13,225 nt of DNA. Source: CAYLOC01 sp964385195 (GTDB taxonomy: Bacteria; Actinomycetota; Actinomycetes; Propionibacteriales; Nocardioidaceae). The position numbers and the translations under genes were made by a program. Under the pieces are notes generated by a model. It had not been told where the DNA came from, did not search any database, and worked only from the letters and a program-made list of their open reading frames with translations. Every line of letters starts with the position of its first letter. The stretch's first letter is position 1. Shown piece after piece: positions 6,562 through 12,786 of the stretch. The stretch lies in the NCBI GenBank assembly GCA_964385195.1, contig CAYLOC010000074.1, forward strand, positions 1 through 13,225, written 5' to 3'.

Positions 6562-6580
6562 CTGGCCAAGTCCGGGCCAG
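6562..6580 (+). promoter_or_regulatory. Inverted repeat just before the AbiEi/DUF559 gene, candidate operator
   Basis: CTGGCC (6562-6567) and GGCCAG (6575-6580) form a 6-bp inverted repeat with a 7-base spacer, ending 9 bases before the ATG at 6590. The gene encodes an N-terminal winged-helix-like domain of the AbiEi type, and AbiEi antitoxins are known to bind inverted repeats in their own promoter. Self-regulation here is an inference. Confidence 0.35.
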
Positions 6581-6589
6581 TCTCGCTGC

Positions 6590-7552
6590 ATGAGCACCCC
6601 CAACGAACGCACTGACCGGCGCCGGCGAGCGTGGCGGGCTGCCGCGTCGCAAGGCGGGGTTCTCCACCGCCGCCAGCTGTACGGGAGCGGTGTGACCCGC
6701 CACCAGATCCGTGCCGAGGTGCAGGCGGGGCGATGGCGGCTGCGCGGCCGGCAGACGGTGGCGGTGCATACCGGCCCGCTGGACGCCGTGGCGCTGCGGC
6801 ACCGCGCCGTCTTCGAGACCGGGGCGGACGCGGCCCTGGACGGGGTCAGTGCGCTCATCGATCAGGGCCTTGAGCACTTCACCAGCGACGTCATCCACGT
6901 CTCGGTCTCCAAGGGCACCCGTTATCGCCGTAGTCGCGGTGTCCGCGTGCACGAGACCCGACGGCGGCGGGACTCCGACGTCGTTCCCGGGACCCTGCCC
7001 CGGGTCCGCACCGAGATCGCGGCGATCCGGGGAGCGCTGTGGGCGAAGACCGGGCGCCAAGCGGCGTTGGTGCTCGTCCTCGTCGTACAGCAGGGGCTGT
7101 GCACACCTGCCGCCCTCGCCGAGGCGTTCGCTGCGATCCGTCGCGACAAGCGCCGTCGCCAGATCAAAGCCGTGCTGGCCGATCTCGCATCGGGGGTGCA
7201 GGCCATGGGGGAGCTGGACTTCGCCCGCGCGTGCCGGCGTTACGGTCTCCCGCCTCCTTCGCGGCAGGTTCGGCGACAGCTCCCGAACGGGCGGGTCTTC
7301 CTCGATGTCTACTGGGATCAGTTCCGGGTCGTGGTCGAGATCGAGGGGATGCAGCACCTGCTGCCGGGGGTCGCCGTGTATGACAGTCTGCGGCAGAACC
7401 AGCTGACGATCGAGCAGGACCGGGTGCTCCGCATCCCGGTCCTCGGGCTCCGCACGGATGAAGCGTCGTTCATGGCGCAGGTGGTCGAGCTGTTACGTCG
7501 GCACGGCTGGCAGGCTCCGGCGGAAGCGGGATCGCGTCCCCCCGCGGCATAA
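6590..7552 (+). CDS. AbiEi-type N-terminal domain fused to DUF559 (Vsr-like PD-(D/E)XK nuclease) domain
   Basis: A 320-residue protein. Residues about 14-60 (GGVLHRRQLYGSGVTRHQIR..GRWRLRGRQTVAV) resemble the winged-helix N-terminal domain of AbiEi-family antitoxins. The middle region is Arg-rich. Residues about 230-306 are a DUF559 domain, related to the very-short-patch repair nuclease fold, with candidate catalytic D239 (FLDVYW), E250 and E252 (VVVEIEG) and H256. Such proteins are common in actinobacteria and often called antitoxins, but a role is not established, and no partner AbiEii toxin is present here. ATG 6590 is chosen because upstream sequence is palindromic repeats; there is no clear Shine-Dalgarno sequence. 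The stop codon TAA (7550-7552) is formed by the first bases of palindrome copy C. The gene lies between two pairs of these palindromes, suggesting one mobile or co-evolving unit. Confidence 0.82.
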   Translation: MSTPNERTDRRRRAWRAAASQGGVLHRRQLYGSGVTRHQIRAEVQAGRWRLRGRQTVAVHTGPLDAVALRHRAVFETGADAALDGVSALIDQGLEHFTSDVIHVSVSKGTRYRRSRGVRVHETRRRRDSDVVPGTLPRVRTEIAAIRGALWAKTGRQAALVLVLVVQQGLCTPAALAEAFAAIRRDKRRRQIKAVLADLASGVQAMGELDFARACRRYGLPPPSRQVRRQLPNGRVFLDVYWDQFRVVVEIEGMQHLLPGVAVYDSLRQNQLTIEQDRVLRIPVLGLRTDEASFMAQVVELLRRHGWQAPAEAGSRPPAA

Positions 7553-7597
7553 CGTCCTGCAGCCCGCGCGGTATGGCGAGCACCGTGCAGGACGTTA
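7550..7597. repeat. Palindromic repeat copy C, supplying the stop codon of the DUF559 gene
   Basis: A perfect 12-bp stem: TAACGTCCTGCA (7550-7561) with 7586-7597, and a 24-base loop differing from copy D at 2 positions and from copy B at 3. Its first three bases are the TAA stop of the preceding gene. Confidence 0.9.
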
Positions 7598-7622
7598 CGT
7601 CGTACCCGGGGCGGCGGGCGCG

Positions 7623-7670
7623 CAACGTCCTGCAGCCCGAGCGGTACGGCGAGCACCGTGCAGGACGCTG
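7623..7670. repeat. Palindromic repeat copy D
   Basis: CAACGTCCTGCA (7623-7634) pairs with TGCAGGACGCTG (7659-7670) with one mismatch, around a 24-base loop nearly identical to that of copy C. It lies 25 bases after copy C and 27 bases before the coxD-like start, so it probably insulates, or is part of the leader of, the cox accessory operon. Confidence 0.88.
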
Positions 7671-7697
7671 TGGTTGGGGAATCGACCCGGATGCGGG

Positions 7698-8594
7698 ATG
7701 CTGAGAGATGTGGACGACACGATCAGCTCAGCGGCGGAACTGGCCGAACGCCTCTCCGGCACCGGCTACCTCACCGACGACGGCCTGGCGACGATCGGCT
7801 ATCTGGCGCTGACGATGCACCGCCCCCTGCTGCTGGAGGGGGAGCCCGGCACCGGGAAGACCGCCCTGGCCGAGGCCGTCTCCGAAGCGCTCGACCTGCC
7901 GTTGATCCGGCTGCAGTGCCACGAGGGGATCGACGCCAGCCAGGCGCTGTATGACTGGGACTTCGCGCGGCAGATCTTGCACCTGCGCACCGTAGAGGCG
8001 ACCAAGGGCGACGAGGGCGTCGACCAGACCGAGGTCGAGAAGTCGCTGTTCGACGAGCGGTTCCTGCTTGCCCGGCCGATCCTGCGGGCGCTGCGGGAGG
8101 CGCCGGTGGTGCTGCTGATTGACGAGATCGACCGGGCCGACGACGAGTTCGAGGCGTTCTTGCTGGAGGTGCTCTCGACGTACCACGTGTCGATCCCGGA
8201 GTTCGGGACGGTCACGGCGCCGGTTCCGCCCGTTGTCGTGCTCACCTCCAACCGAACCCGCGAGGTACACGACGCACTGAAACGTCGCTGCCTGTACCAC
8301 TGGGTGGAGCACCCCGGCCTGGCGCGGGAGATCGAGATCGTACGCCGACGGCTGCCGCAGGTGCCCGAGCGGCTCGCGGAGCAGGTCGCCCGCGCGATCG
8401 CGCGGATCCGGACCTACGAGGGCATCGTGAAGCCGCCGGGGGTGGCGGAGACGCTGGACTGGGCGCAGTCACTGCACACGCTCGGGGTCAGCGAGTTGGA
8501 CCTGGAGTCCGCCGCCACCACGCTGGGGTCGGTGCTGAAATACCGCGAGGACTCCGAACGGGTCCGGGCAGCGCTGGACGCGATCCTGGCATGA
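7698..8594 (+). CDS. coxD: CoxD-like MoxR-family AAA+ ATPase
   Basis: A 298-residue AAA+ ATPase of the MoxR group, close in length and pattern to CoxD, the membrane-associated chaperone ATPase needed to build the Cu-S-Mo centre of aerobic CO dehydrogenase. The Walker A motif is GEPGTGKT (residues 48-55, K54, T55) and Walker B is VVLLIDEIDRAD with D142/E143; a sensor-1-like LTSN and the ALKRRCLYHW arginine-finger region follow. ATG 7698 is taken as start; GTG 7710 is nearly as good, and neither has a strong ribosome binding site. The stop overlaps the next start (ATGA), coupling it to the VWA gene, its usual partner in MoxR/VWA chaperone pairs. In enzymes other than CO dehydrogenase such ATPases have similar maturation roles, so the exact client is open. 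Confidence 0.87.
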   Translation: MLRDVDDTISSAAELAERLSGTGYLTDDGLATIGYLALTMHRPLLLEGEPGTGKTALAEAVSEALDLPLIRLQCHEGIDASQALYDWDFARQILHLRTVEATKGDEGVDQTEVEKSLFDERFLLARPILRALREAPVVLLIDEIDRADDEFEAFLLEVLSTYHVSIPEFGTVTAPVPPVVVLTSNRTREVHDALKRRCLYHWVEHPGLAREIEIVRRRLPQVPERLAEQVARAIARIRTYEGIVKPPGVAETLDWAQSLHTLGVSELDLESAATTLGSVLKYREDSERVRAALDAILA

Positions 8595-9742
8595 GCCCCC
8601 CGGCCACCATCCCCCCGACCGCCACCCCCGCCGCCCGATCGCAGCACCCGGCGACGGAGGTATTCGGCGCGTTCTGCACCGCGCTCCGTGCGGCCGGTGT
8701 TCCCGTGACGACGGACCGGGCCCACGAGTTCCTGCGTGCCGTCGCCGTCCTCGGTGCCGACGACCAGCAGGGCGTCTACTGGGCCGGCCGGGCGACGTTG
8801 TGCGGGGAGCCGGACGACCTGGCCCGCTACGACCAGGTCTTCGCCGCCTGGTTCTCCGGCCAGGCGCTGCGTCCGCGTTCACCGCGCGAGCCCGCCAGCC
8901 GGGTACCGCAGGCCGACCTGGGCGCGGATGCCGCCGACGGAGACGACGGGGACGAGGACCCGGCCGCGGTCCACGCCGCCGCCAGCACCACCGAGGTGCT
9001 GCGGCACCGGGACATCGCGGAGTTGTCCGCTTCCGAGCGTGCCGCGCTGGCCCGCATGTTCGCGGGTCTGCACCCCCGCCCCCCACAGCAGAGCACCGCA
9101 CGCCGCCGCACGGCCCGCCGGGGCGCCGTCGATGCCCGTCGTACCCTCCGCGAGGAACTGCAACACGGCGGGGAGCCGGCCCGGCTGCGTTACCACGACC
9201 GGTCGACCCGGCCCCGCCGCATCGTCGTCTTGATCGACGTGTCCGGGTCGATGGGCCCGTACGCCGACAGCATGCTGCGGTGGGCGCACCGGCTGACTCG
9301 GGCCAACGTCGCTCGGACCGAGGTCTTCACCATCGGCACCCGGCTGACCCGGGTGACCCGCGCGATGCGGGTCCGCGACGGTGAGGCGGCACTGCAGGCG
9401 GCCGGGGACACGGTCCCGGACTGGTCCGGCGGCACCCGGCTGGGGGAGTCGCTGCAGGTGTTCTGCGACCGGTGGGGTCAGCGCGGCCTCGCCCGCGGCG
9501 CGGTCGTCGTGATCCTCAGCGACGGGTGGGAGCGGGGAGACGCCACCTTGCTCGCGGAACAGATGCAGCGGCTCCATCGGCTCGCGCACCGGATCGTGTG
9601 GATCAACCCCCACCGCGGTAAGGCGGGCTATCAACCCGTGCAGAGCGGGATTACCGCAGCCCTTCCCTACGTTGATGACTTTATAGCTGGCCACAGCATG
9701 GCCACGTTCGCGGACGCGCTGGAGGTGATCGCTCGTGCGTGA
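8591..9742 (+). CDS. coxE: CoxE-like von Willebrand factor A domain protein
   Basis: A 383-residue VWA protein, the expected partner of the CoxD-like ATPase in maturation of molybdenum hydroxylases. The N-terminal half (about residues 22-190) is helical, with an acidic low-complexity linker near 115-130 (DAADGDDGDEDPA) and a basic stretch before the VWA domain. The VWA domain starts near residue 208 (RRIVVLIDVSGSMGPYADSM) and carries a full metal-site motif DxSxS (D216, S218, S220), a downstream WSGGTRLGESL with the Thr, and LSDGWERGD. It begins in the ATGA overlap with coxD and ends inside the start of the XdhC gene, so the three are one translationally coupled operon. CoxE of CO dehydrogenase clusters has this domain order. 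Confidence 0.88.
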   Translation: MSPPATIPPTATPAARSQHPATEVFGAFCTALRAAGVPVTTDRAHEFLRAVAVLGADDQQGVYWAGRATLCGEPDDLARYDQVFAAWFSGQALRPRSPREPASRVPQADLGADAADGDDGDEDPAAVHAAASTTEVLRHRDIAELSASERAALARMFAGLHPRPPQQSTARRRTARRGAVDARRTLREELQHGGEPARLRYHDRSTRPRRIVVLIDVSGSMGPYADSMLRWAHRLTRANVARTEVFTIGTRLTRVTRAMRVRDGEAALQAAGDTVPDWSGGTRLGESLQVFCDRWGQRGLARGAVVVILSDGWERGDATLLAEQMQRLHRLAHRIVWINPHRGKAGYQPVQSGITAALPYVDDFIAGHSMATFADALEVIARA

Positions 9743-10895
9743 GGTTCTGCCGCAGCTCTTGGACTGGTGGGACTCCGGGGAGCCGGTCGGGGTCGGGACG
9801 GTGGTGGCCACGTTCAAGTCGGCACCACGGCCGCCCGGGGCCGCCATGCTCGTCGGGCCCGGCGGTGAGGCGGTCGGTTCCGTCTCCGGCGGTTGCGTCG
9901 AGGGGGCGGTGTACGAGCTGGCGCAGCAGGTGCTCGCCGATCAGCAGCCTGTCCTGCAGCGGTACGGCGTCTCCGACGACGACGCGTTCGCCGTCGGCCT
10001 GACCTGTGGCGGCATCATGGACGTGTTCGTCGAACGCGTCGACCAGGAGAGCTTCCCGGAACTGCGCGAGGTGGCGGCGGACATCGACGCGGAGTCCCCT
10101 GTCGCGGTAGCGACCGTGGTCGAGCACCCGGACCCGGCGTGGGTCGGGCGGCGGCTCGTGGTCCGCCCCGAGGACGATCCCCGCGCCGTCACCGGCGCGC
10201 TGGGCTCTGAACGCGCTGACGCGGCCGTCACCGCCGACGCCCGCGGGTTGCTGGCCAACGGCCGCAACGAGACCCTGCACTACGGCCCCGACGGACAGCG
10301 CCGCGGTGAGGGGATGTCGGTGTTCGTCTCCTCCTTCGCCCCGAAACCGCGGATGCTGGTGTTCGGCGCGATCGACTTCGCCGCGGCCGTGGCCCGCATC
10401 GGGACGTTCCTCGGCTACCGGGTCACCGTCTGCGACGCCCGGCCGATCTTCGCGACGCGGTCCCGCTTCCCCGAGGCCGACGAGGTGGTGGTCAAGTGGC
10501 CGCACAAGTACCTACGGGAGGAGGCCGACGCGGGCCGGGTCGACGGCCGTACCGTGCTGTGTGTGCTCACCCACGACCCGAAGTTCGACGTGCCGCTGCT
10601 GGAGGTGGCGCTGCGGCTCCCAGAGGTCGGCTACATCGGCGCGATGGGTTCCCGCCGTACCCACGACGACCGGGAGAAGCGGCTGACGGAGGCTGGCATC
10701 ACCGACGAGGAGCTGGCTCGGCTGGCCAGCCCCATCGGCCTCGACATCGGCGCCCGTACGCCGGAGGAGACCGCGGTCAGCATCGCGGCGGAGATCATCT
10801 CCTTGCACTGGGGCGGTAGCGGGCGGCGGCTTTCTGAGCTGTCCAGCCCGATGCATCACGAGCGCCCGCCCGAGCTCGCTGAGCCCACTCGCTGA
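9735..10895 (+). CDS. XdhC/CoxI-family molybdenum cofactor insertion protein
   Basis: A 386-residue XdhC-family protein; such proteins bind the molybdenum cofactor, aid its sulfuration and hand it to the apo-hydroxylase. The N-terminal XdhC/CoxI domain shows GSVSGGCVEGAV (Cys54) and LTCGGIMDVFVE (Cys91), the two conserved cysteines of the family. A linker leads to a C-terminal Rossmann-like domain from about residue 208 (RMLVFGAIDFAAAVARIG) through THDPKFDVPLL and GYIGAMGSRRTHDDR to IGLDIGARTPEETAVSIAAEII. GTG 9735 overlaps the CoxE gene by 8 bases. In CO dehydrogenase clusters the equivalents are CoxF or CoxI, which I cannot tell apart here. The last codons lie in a 13-base tandem duplication (10878-10903) that contains the stop. 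Confidence 0.92.
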   Translation: MREVLPQLLDWWDSGEPVGVGTVVATFKSAPRPPGAAMLVGPGGEAVGSVSGGCVEGAVYELAQQVLADQQPVLQRYGVSDDDAFAVGLTCGGIMDVFVERVDQESFPELREVAADIDAESPVAVATVVEHPDPAWVGRRLVVRPEDDPRAVTGALGSERADAAVTADARGLLANGRNETLHYGPDGQRRGEGMSVFVSSFAPKPRMLVFGAIDFAAAVARIGTFLGYRVTVCDARPIFATRSRFPEADEVVVKWPHKYLREEADAGRVDGRTVLCVLTHDPKFDVPLLEVALRLPEVGYIGAMGSRRTHDDREKRLTEAGITDEELARLASPIGLDIGARTPEETAVSIAAEIISLHWGGSGRRLSELSSPMHHERPPELAEPTR

Positions 10896-10903
10896 GCCCA
10901 CTC
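10878..10903. repeat. 13-base tandem duplication at the end of the XdhC gene
   Basis: GCTGAGCCCACTC occurs twice in a row (10878-10890 and 10891-10903). The unit is not a multiple of three; the second copy supplies the TGA stop in frame. It is probably a replication-slippage event that altered the C-terminal few residues. Confidence 0.9.
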
Positions 10904-10937
10904 CCGGACCGCTGCACTCGCCGACCCGCACGGCGCG

Positions 10938-11474
10938 TCACGCGCCGGAGTCGGCGATCCGCTGGTAGACGGCCTCGGCGTAGCCGTCGAAGTCCTCGCG
11001 GCAACGCTTCAGCCGCTGGTCGGCGTCCCGGGAGCCCTTGGTGCCGAGGAGGTCCCGCCGCCGCAGGTCGCGGTACCAGCGGCGGAGCCGGTCCAGGCTC
11101 TGTTCCTCCTCCTCGAGCTCGGCCAGGGTGTACTTGCTCGTGGCGTGTTCCTTGGCCAGCTCGGCGAGGTACTTGTCGCAGTCGGCGGTGAATTCCGCCC
11201 ACTCGTCCTGGCGGGCCTGCGCGTAGCGCCGCTCGATCCTGGTGGTGTCCTCCGGGGTCAGCCCGTCCCCGCGCAGACGGAAGATCTCGCCTTCCCCGGC
11301 GGCGGTCAGCTTCGTGACCTTGTCGATGGTGGGCTGCACCGCCTCCAGGTCCGGGAGCGCCCAGGCGCCCGAGCCCAGCGCGGCGGCTCCGGACTTGCGC
11401 AGCTCCCGCCAGACCGCTATCCGGTGTCGCGCGGGCTGGCTGGGGATACGCACCACGAGAACGATCCAGGGCAA
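10938..11474 (-). CDS. ChrB N-terminal-domain protein (chromate resistance regulator-like)
   Basis: A 178-residue protein matching the N-terminal domain of ChrB. It begins PWIVLVVRIPSQPARHRIAVWRELRKSG, followed by a typical ALPD segment, a long charged helical region with EEEEQSLDRLRRWYRDLRRRD (about residues 119-139) and the end YAEAVYQRIA. Full ChrB has a second C-terminal domain that is absent here, and no ChrA chromate transporter is visible, so a chromate role should not be assumed. I choose TTG 11474 because AAGGAAG (11488-11482) sits about 8 bases before it and the family motif starts directly; upstream in-frame codons run through the divergent gene. It is transcribed away from the YkvA-DedA pair, with overlapping promoters between them. 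The XdhC gene converges on it, with only 42 bases between the stops. Confidence 0.82.
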   Translation of the reverse strand: MPWIVLVVRIPSQPARHRIAVWRELRKSGAAALGSGAWALPDLEAVQPTIDKVTKLTAAGEGEIFRLRGDGLTPEDTTRIERRYAQARQDEWAEFTADCDKYLAELAKEHATSKYTLAELEEEEQSLDRLRRWYRDLRRRDLLGTKGSRDADQRLKRCREDFDGYAEAVYQRIADSGA

Positions 11475-11491
11475 ATCTGTACTTCCTTGCT

Positions 11492-11509
11492 TGTAACTGA
11501 TGTAACATA
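11492..11509. promoter_or_regulatory. Divergent overlapping promoters with TGTAAC repeats
   Basis: On the plus strand TAACAT (11503-11508) ends 6 bases before the GTG at 11515, the layout of a leaderless gene. On the minus strand TATGTT (11509-11504) fits a -10 for the ChrB-like gene, whose start at 11474 has its own Shine-Dalgarno sequence. TGTAAC occurs twice (11492-11497, 11501-11506), and 11492-11507 also reads as an interrupted palindrome, TGTnAC-4-GTnACA. A regulator binding here could control both directions. Confidence 0.5.
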
Positions 11510-11514
11510 GCCTT

Positions 11515-11937
11515 GTGTTCGACCTTCTCAGACTACTCCTGCTCGCGGCCATCACGCTCCTCGTGATGTGGGCAGTGCTGGCCATCCTCGCCAAGCGACT
11601 GCCGCCGGGCCTGCTGCGGGACCTGGTGGAGTTCCTTCCCGCGTGCGTGACCACTGCCCGTCGGCTGCGGAAAGACCCGCGGGTGCCGGTGCGGGCGAAG
11701 GTCGCGCTGGCGATTGCCGTGGTGTGGGTGCTGTCCCCGATCGACCTCATCCCCGAGTTCCTTCCGGTCATCGGCCCGCTGGATGACCTGGTCATCGTCG
11801 TGCTGGCTCTCCGCTATGCCGGCCGCGCACTGCCGCGCGAACTGTTGTACGCCGCCTGGCCGGGACAGACCCGGCTGCTGGACCGACTGTTGGGACCAGC
11901 AGCCGGACTCCCACGTGGCGGGACTGGCCCGGAGTGA
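11515..11937 (+). CDS. YkvA-family (DUF1232) membrane protein
   Basis: A 140-residue protein with a hydrophobic N-terminal segment (residues 4-25) and a DUF1232 domain around residues 50-105. The domain has the hallmark SPIDLIPEFLPVIGPLDD (74-91) within a hydrophobic helix pair. The family is widespread, membrane-associated and of unknown function. The GTG start is probably leaderless: TAACAT lies 6 bases upstream and there is no Shine-Dalgarno sequence. Its stop overlaps the start of the DedA gene (GTGA), so the two are an operon and may act together at the membrane. It is divergent from the ChrB-like gene. Confidence 0.85.
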   Translation: MFDLLRLLLLAAITLLVMWAVLAILAKRLPPGLLRDLVEFLPACVTTARRLRKDPRVPVRAKVALAIAVVWVLSPIDLIPEFLPVIGPLDDLVIVVLALRYAGRALPRELLYAAWPGQTRLLDRLLGPAAGLPRGGTGPE

Positions 11938-12569
11938 GCTGGGTCGACGGGCTGAGCCCGCTGCTGGCCCAGTACGGCCTGGTCGCGGTCTTCGGGTGTG
12001 TGTTCTTCGAGGCGATGGGGGTGCCGCTGCCGGGGGAGACGATTCTGATCCTGGCCGCCGGGTACGCCGGCCACAGCGGTGGGCTGCCCATCGGCGCCGT
12101 GCTGGCTGCCGCGGCTGCCGCGGCCGTCCTCGGTGACAATGCCGGCTACCTCGTGGGCCGCTACGGCGGGTGGCCCCTGCTGCGGCGGTTCCGGCGAGTT
12201 CTGCACGTGCGGCAGACCCAGCTGAAGGTGGGGCGCTATCTCTTCGCCCGGCGTGGTGGCGCCGTCGTCTTCGCTGGGCGGTTCGTCTCGGTGCTGCGCG
12301 CATATGCGGCATTCCTGGCCGGGGTGAACCACATGCGGTGGCGCCGGTTTGTCGCGTACAACTGTGCCGGTGGACTGGTGTGGGCGACACTGTGGAGCCT
12401 GGGGCCGTATTTCCTCGGCAGCGCCTTGCAGCGGGTGTCCGGGCCTGCCCAACTGGCGGTGGTCGGCGTCGCGGTGGCCGCGCTCGTCGCCGCCGTGATC
12501 GCCGTACGTCGACAGTGGCGGCGGCTGAGTATGGCAGCCGAGGCCGCCTACCCCGGCCCGCTGCGGTAA
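11934..12569 (+). CDS. DedA-family integral membrane protein
   Basis: A 211-residue member of the DedA/VTT family, inner-membrane proteins linked to lipid-carrier flipping (undecaprenyl phosphate or phospholipids) and membrane homeostasis. Key family features are present: FFEAMGVPLPGET with acidic E26 and E35, GDNAGYLVGRYGG with D68, and FAGRFVSVLRAYAAFLAGVNHM with R116 and R122, followed by two C-terminal membrane segments (about 141-163 and 172-191). The length is normal. The GTG at 11934 overlaps the stop of the YkvA gene. A 15-bp-stem palindrome lies 20 bases past the stop and could terminate this operon. The transported substrate is not known. Confidence 0.9.
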   Translation: MSWVDGLSPLLAQYGLVAVFGCVFFEAMGVPLPGETILILAAGYAGHSGGLPIGAVLAAAAAAAVLGDNAGYLVGRYGGWPLLRRFRRVLHVRQTQLKVGRYLFARRGGAVVFAGRFVSVLRAYAAFLAGVNHMRWRRFVAYNCAGGLVWATLWSLGPYFLGSALQRVSGPAQLAVVGVAVAALVAAVIAVRRQWRRLSMAAEAAYPGPLR

Positions 12570-12589
12570 CCGAGGAAACCGTCCCTCGT

Positions 12590-12645
12590 CACCTAACGTC
12601 CTGCGGCGAGAGCGTGGGAGGGCGCGCGCTGCAGGACGTTAGGTG
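12590..12645. repeat. Palindromic repeat copy E, isolated
   Basis: A perfect 15-bp stem: CACCTAACGTCCTGC (12590-12604) with 12631-12645, and a 26-base loop unlike those of copies B-D. The core arm is that of copies A-D 5 kb away, but the outer four pairs are CACC/GGTG instead of the CCCG/CGGG of copy B. It lies between the DedA gene and the coxS-like gene and may act as terminator. The rest of 12570-12786 holds no gene; TTGTGC at 12666 is a weak -35 candidate without a good -10. Confidence 0.88.
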
Positions 12646-12786
12646 GGCAAGAGGCACGACAGCGCTTGTGCAAACGGGTAAAACGCGGTTGAGTGAGGGT
12701 GTGGCCGCTGTCTCGTCGGCACACCCGAGCTGGAACCGTCGAGAGGGGCGGTCGGATGGGGTCCAACGGCGAGAGGTAGGAACGAC

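Larger units (their letters stand above)
6385..7670 (+). mobile_element. Candidate unit: palindrome pair - DUF559 gene - palindrome pair
   Basis: Two tandem palindromes (A, B) precede and two (C, D) follow a single gene for an AbiEi/DUF559 protein. In each pair the right arm of the first copy is followed by CGTCGTAC before the second copy begins (spacers of 19 and 25 bases), so both pairs look like versions of one two-copy cassette. The layout is like REP sequences flanking a RAYT transposase gene. No transposase motif is present and target-site duplications cannot be judged here, so the mobile nature is only a hypothesis. Confidence 0.4.

Noticed and set aside
5744..7357. Long minus-strand open frame of 537 codons opposite the copper oxidase and DUF559 genes
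   Set aside because: It lies antisense to two clearly recognised proteins, runs through the palindromes and shows no family motif. Long antisense frames are expected in GC-rich DNA.
6590..7552. Complete type IV toxin-antitoxin system
   Set aside because: Only the AbiEi-like domain is present, fused to a DUF559 domain. No AbiEii-like nucleotidyltransferase toxin gene lies next to it; the MocA-like gene belongs to a different family.
6385..7670. CRISPR array
   Set aside because: Repeats are only four, palindromic, in pairs separated by a gene, with similar loops rather than unique spacers, and no cas gene is present.
8879..9847. Minus-strand open frame of 322 codons opposite the CoxE/XdhC genes
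   Set aside because: It has no recognisable domain, its composition is typical of a mirrored GC-rich codon pattern, and the plus strand is firmly coding.
10938..11474. Chromate resistance operon
   Set aside because: Only the ChrB N-terminal domain is found; there is no ChrA transporter and no C-terminal ChrB domain.
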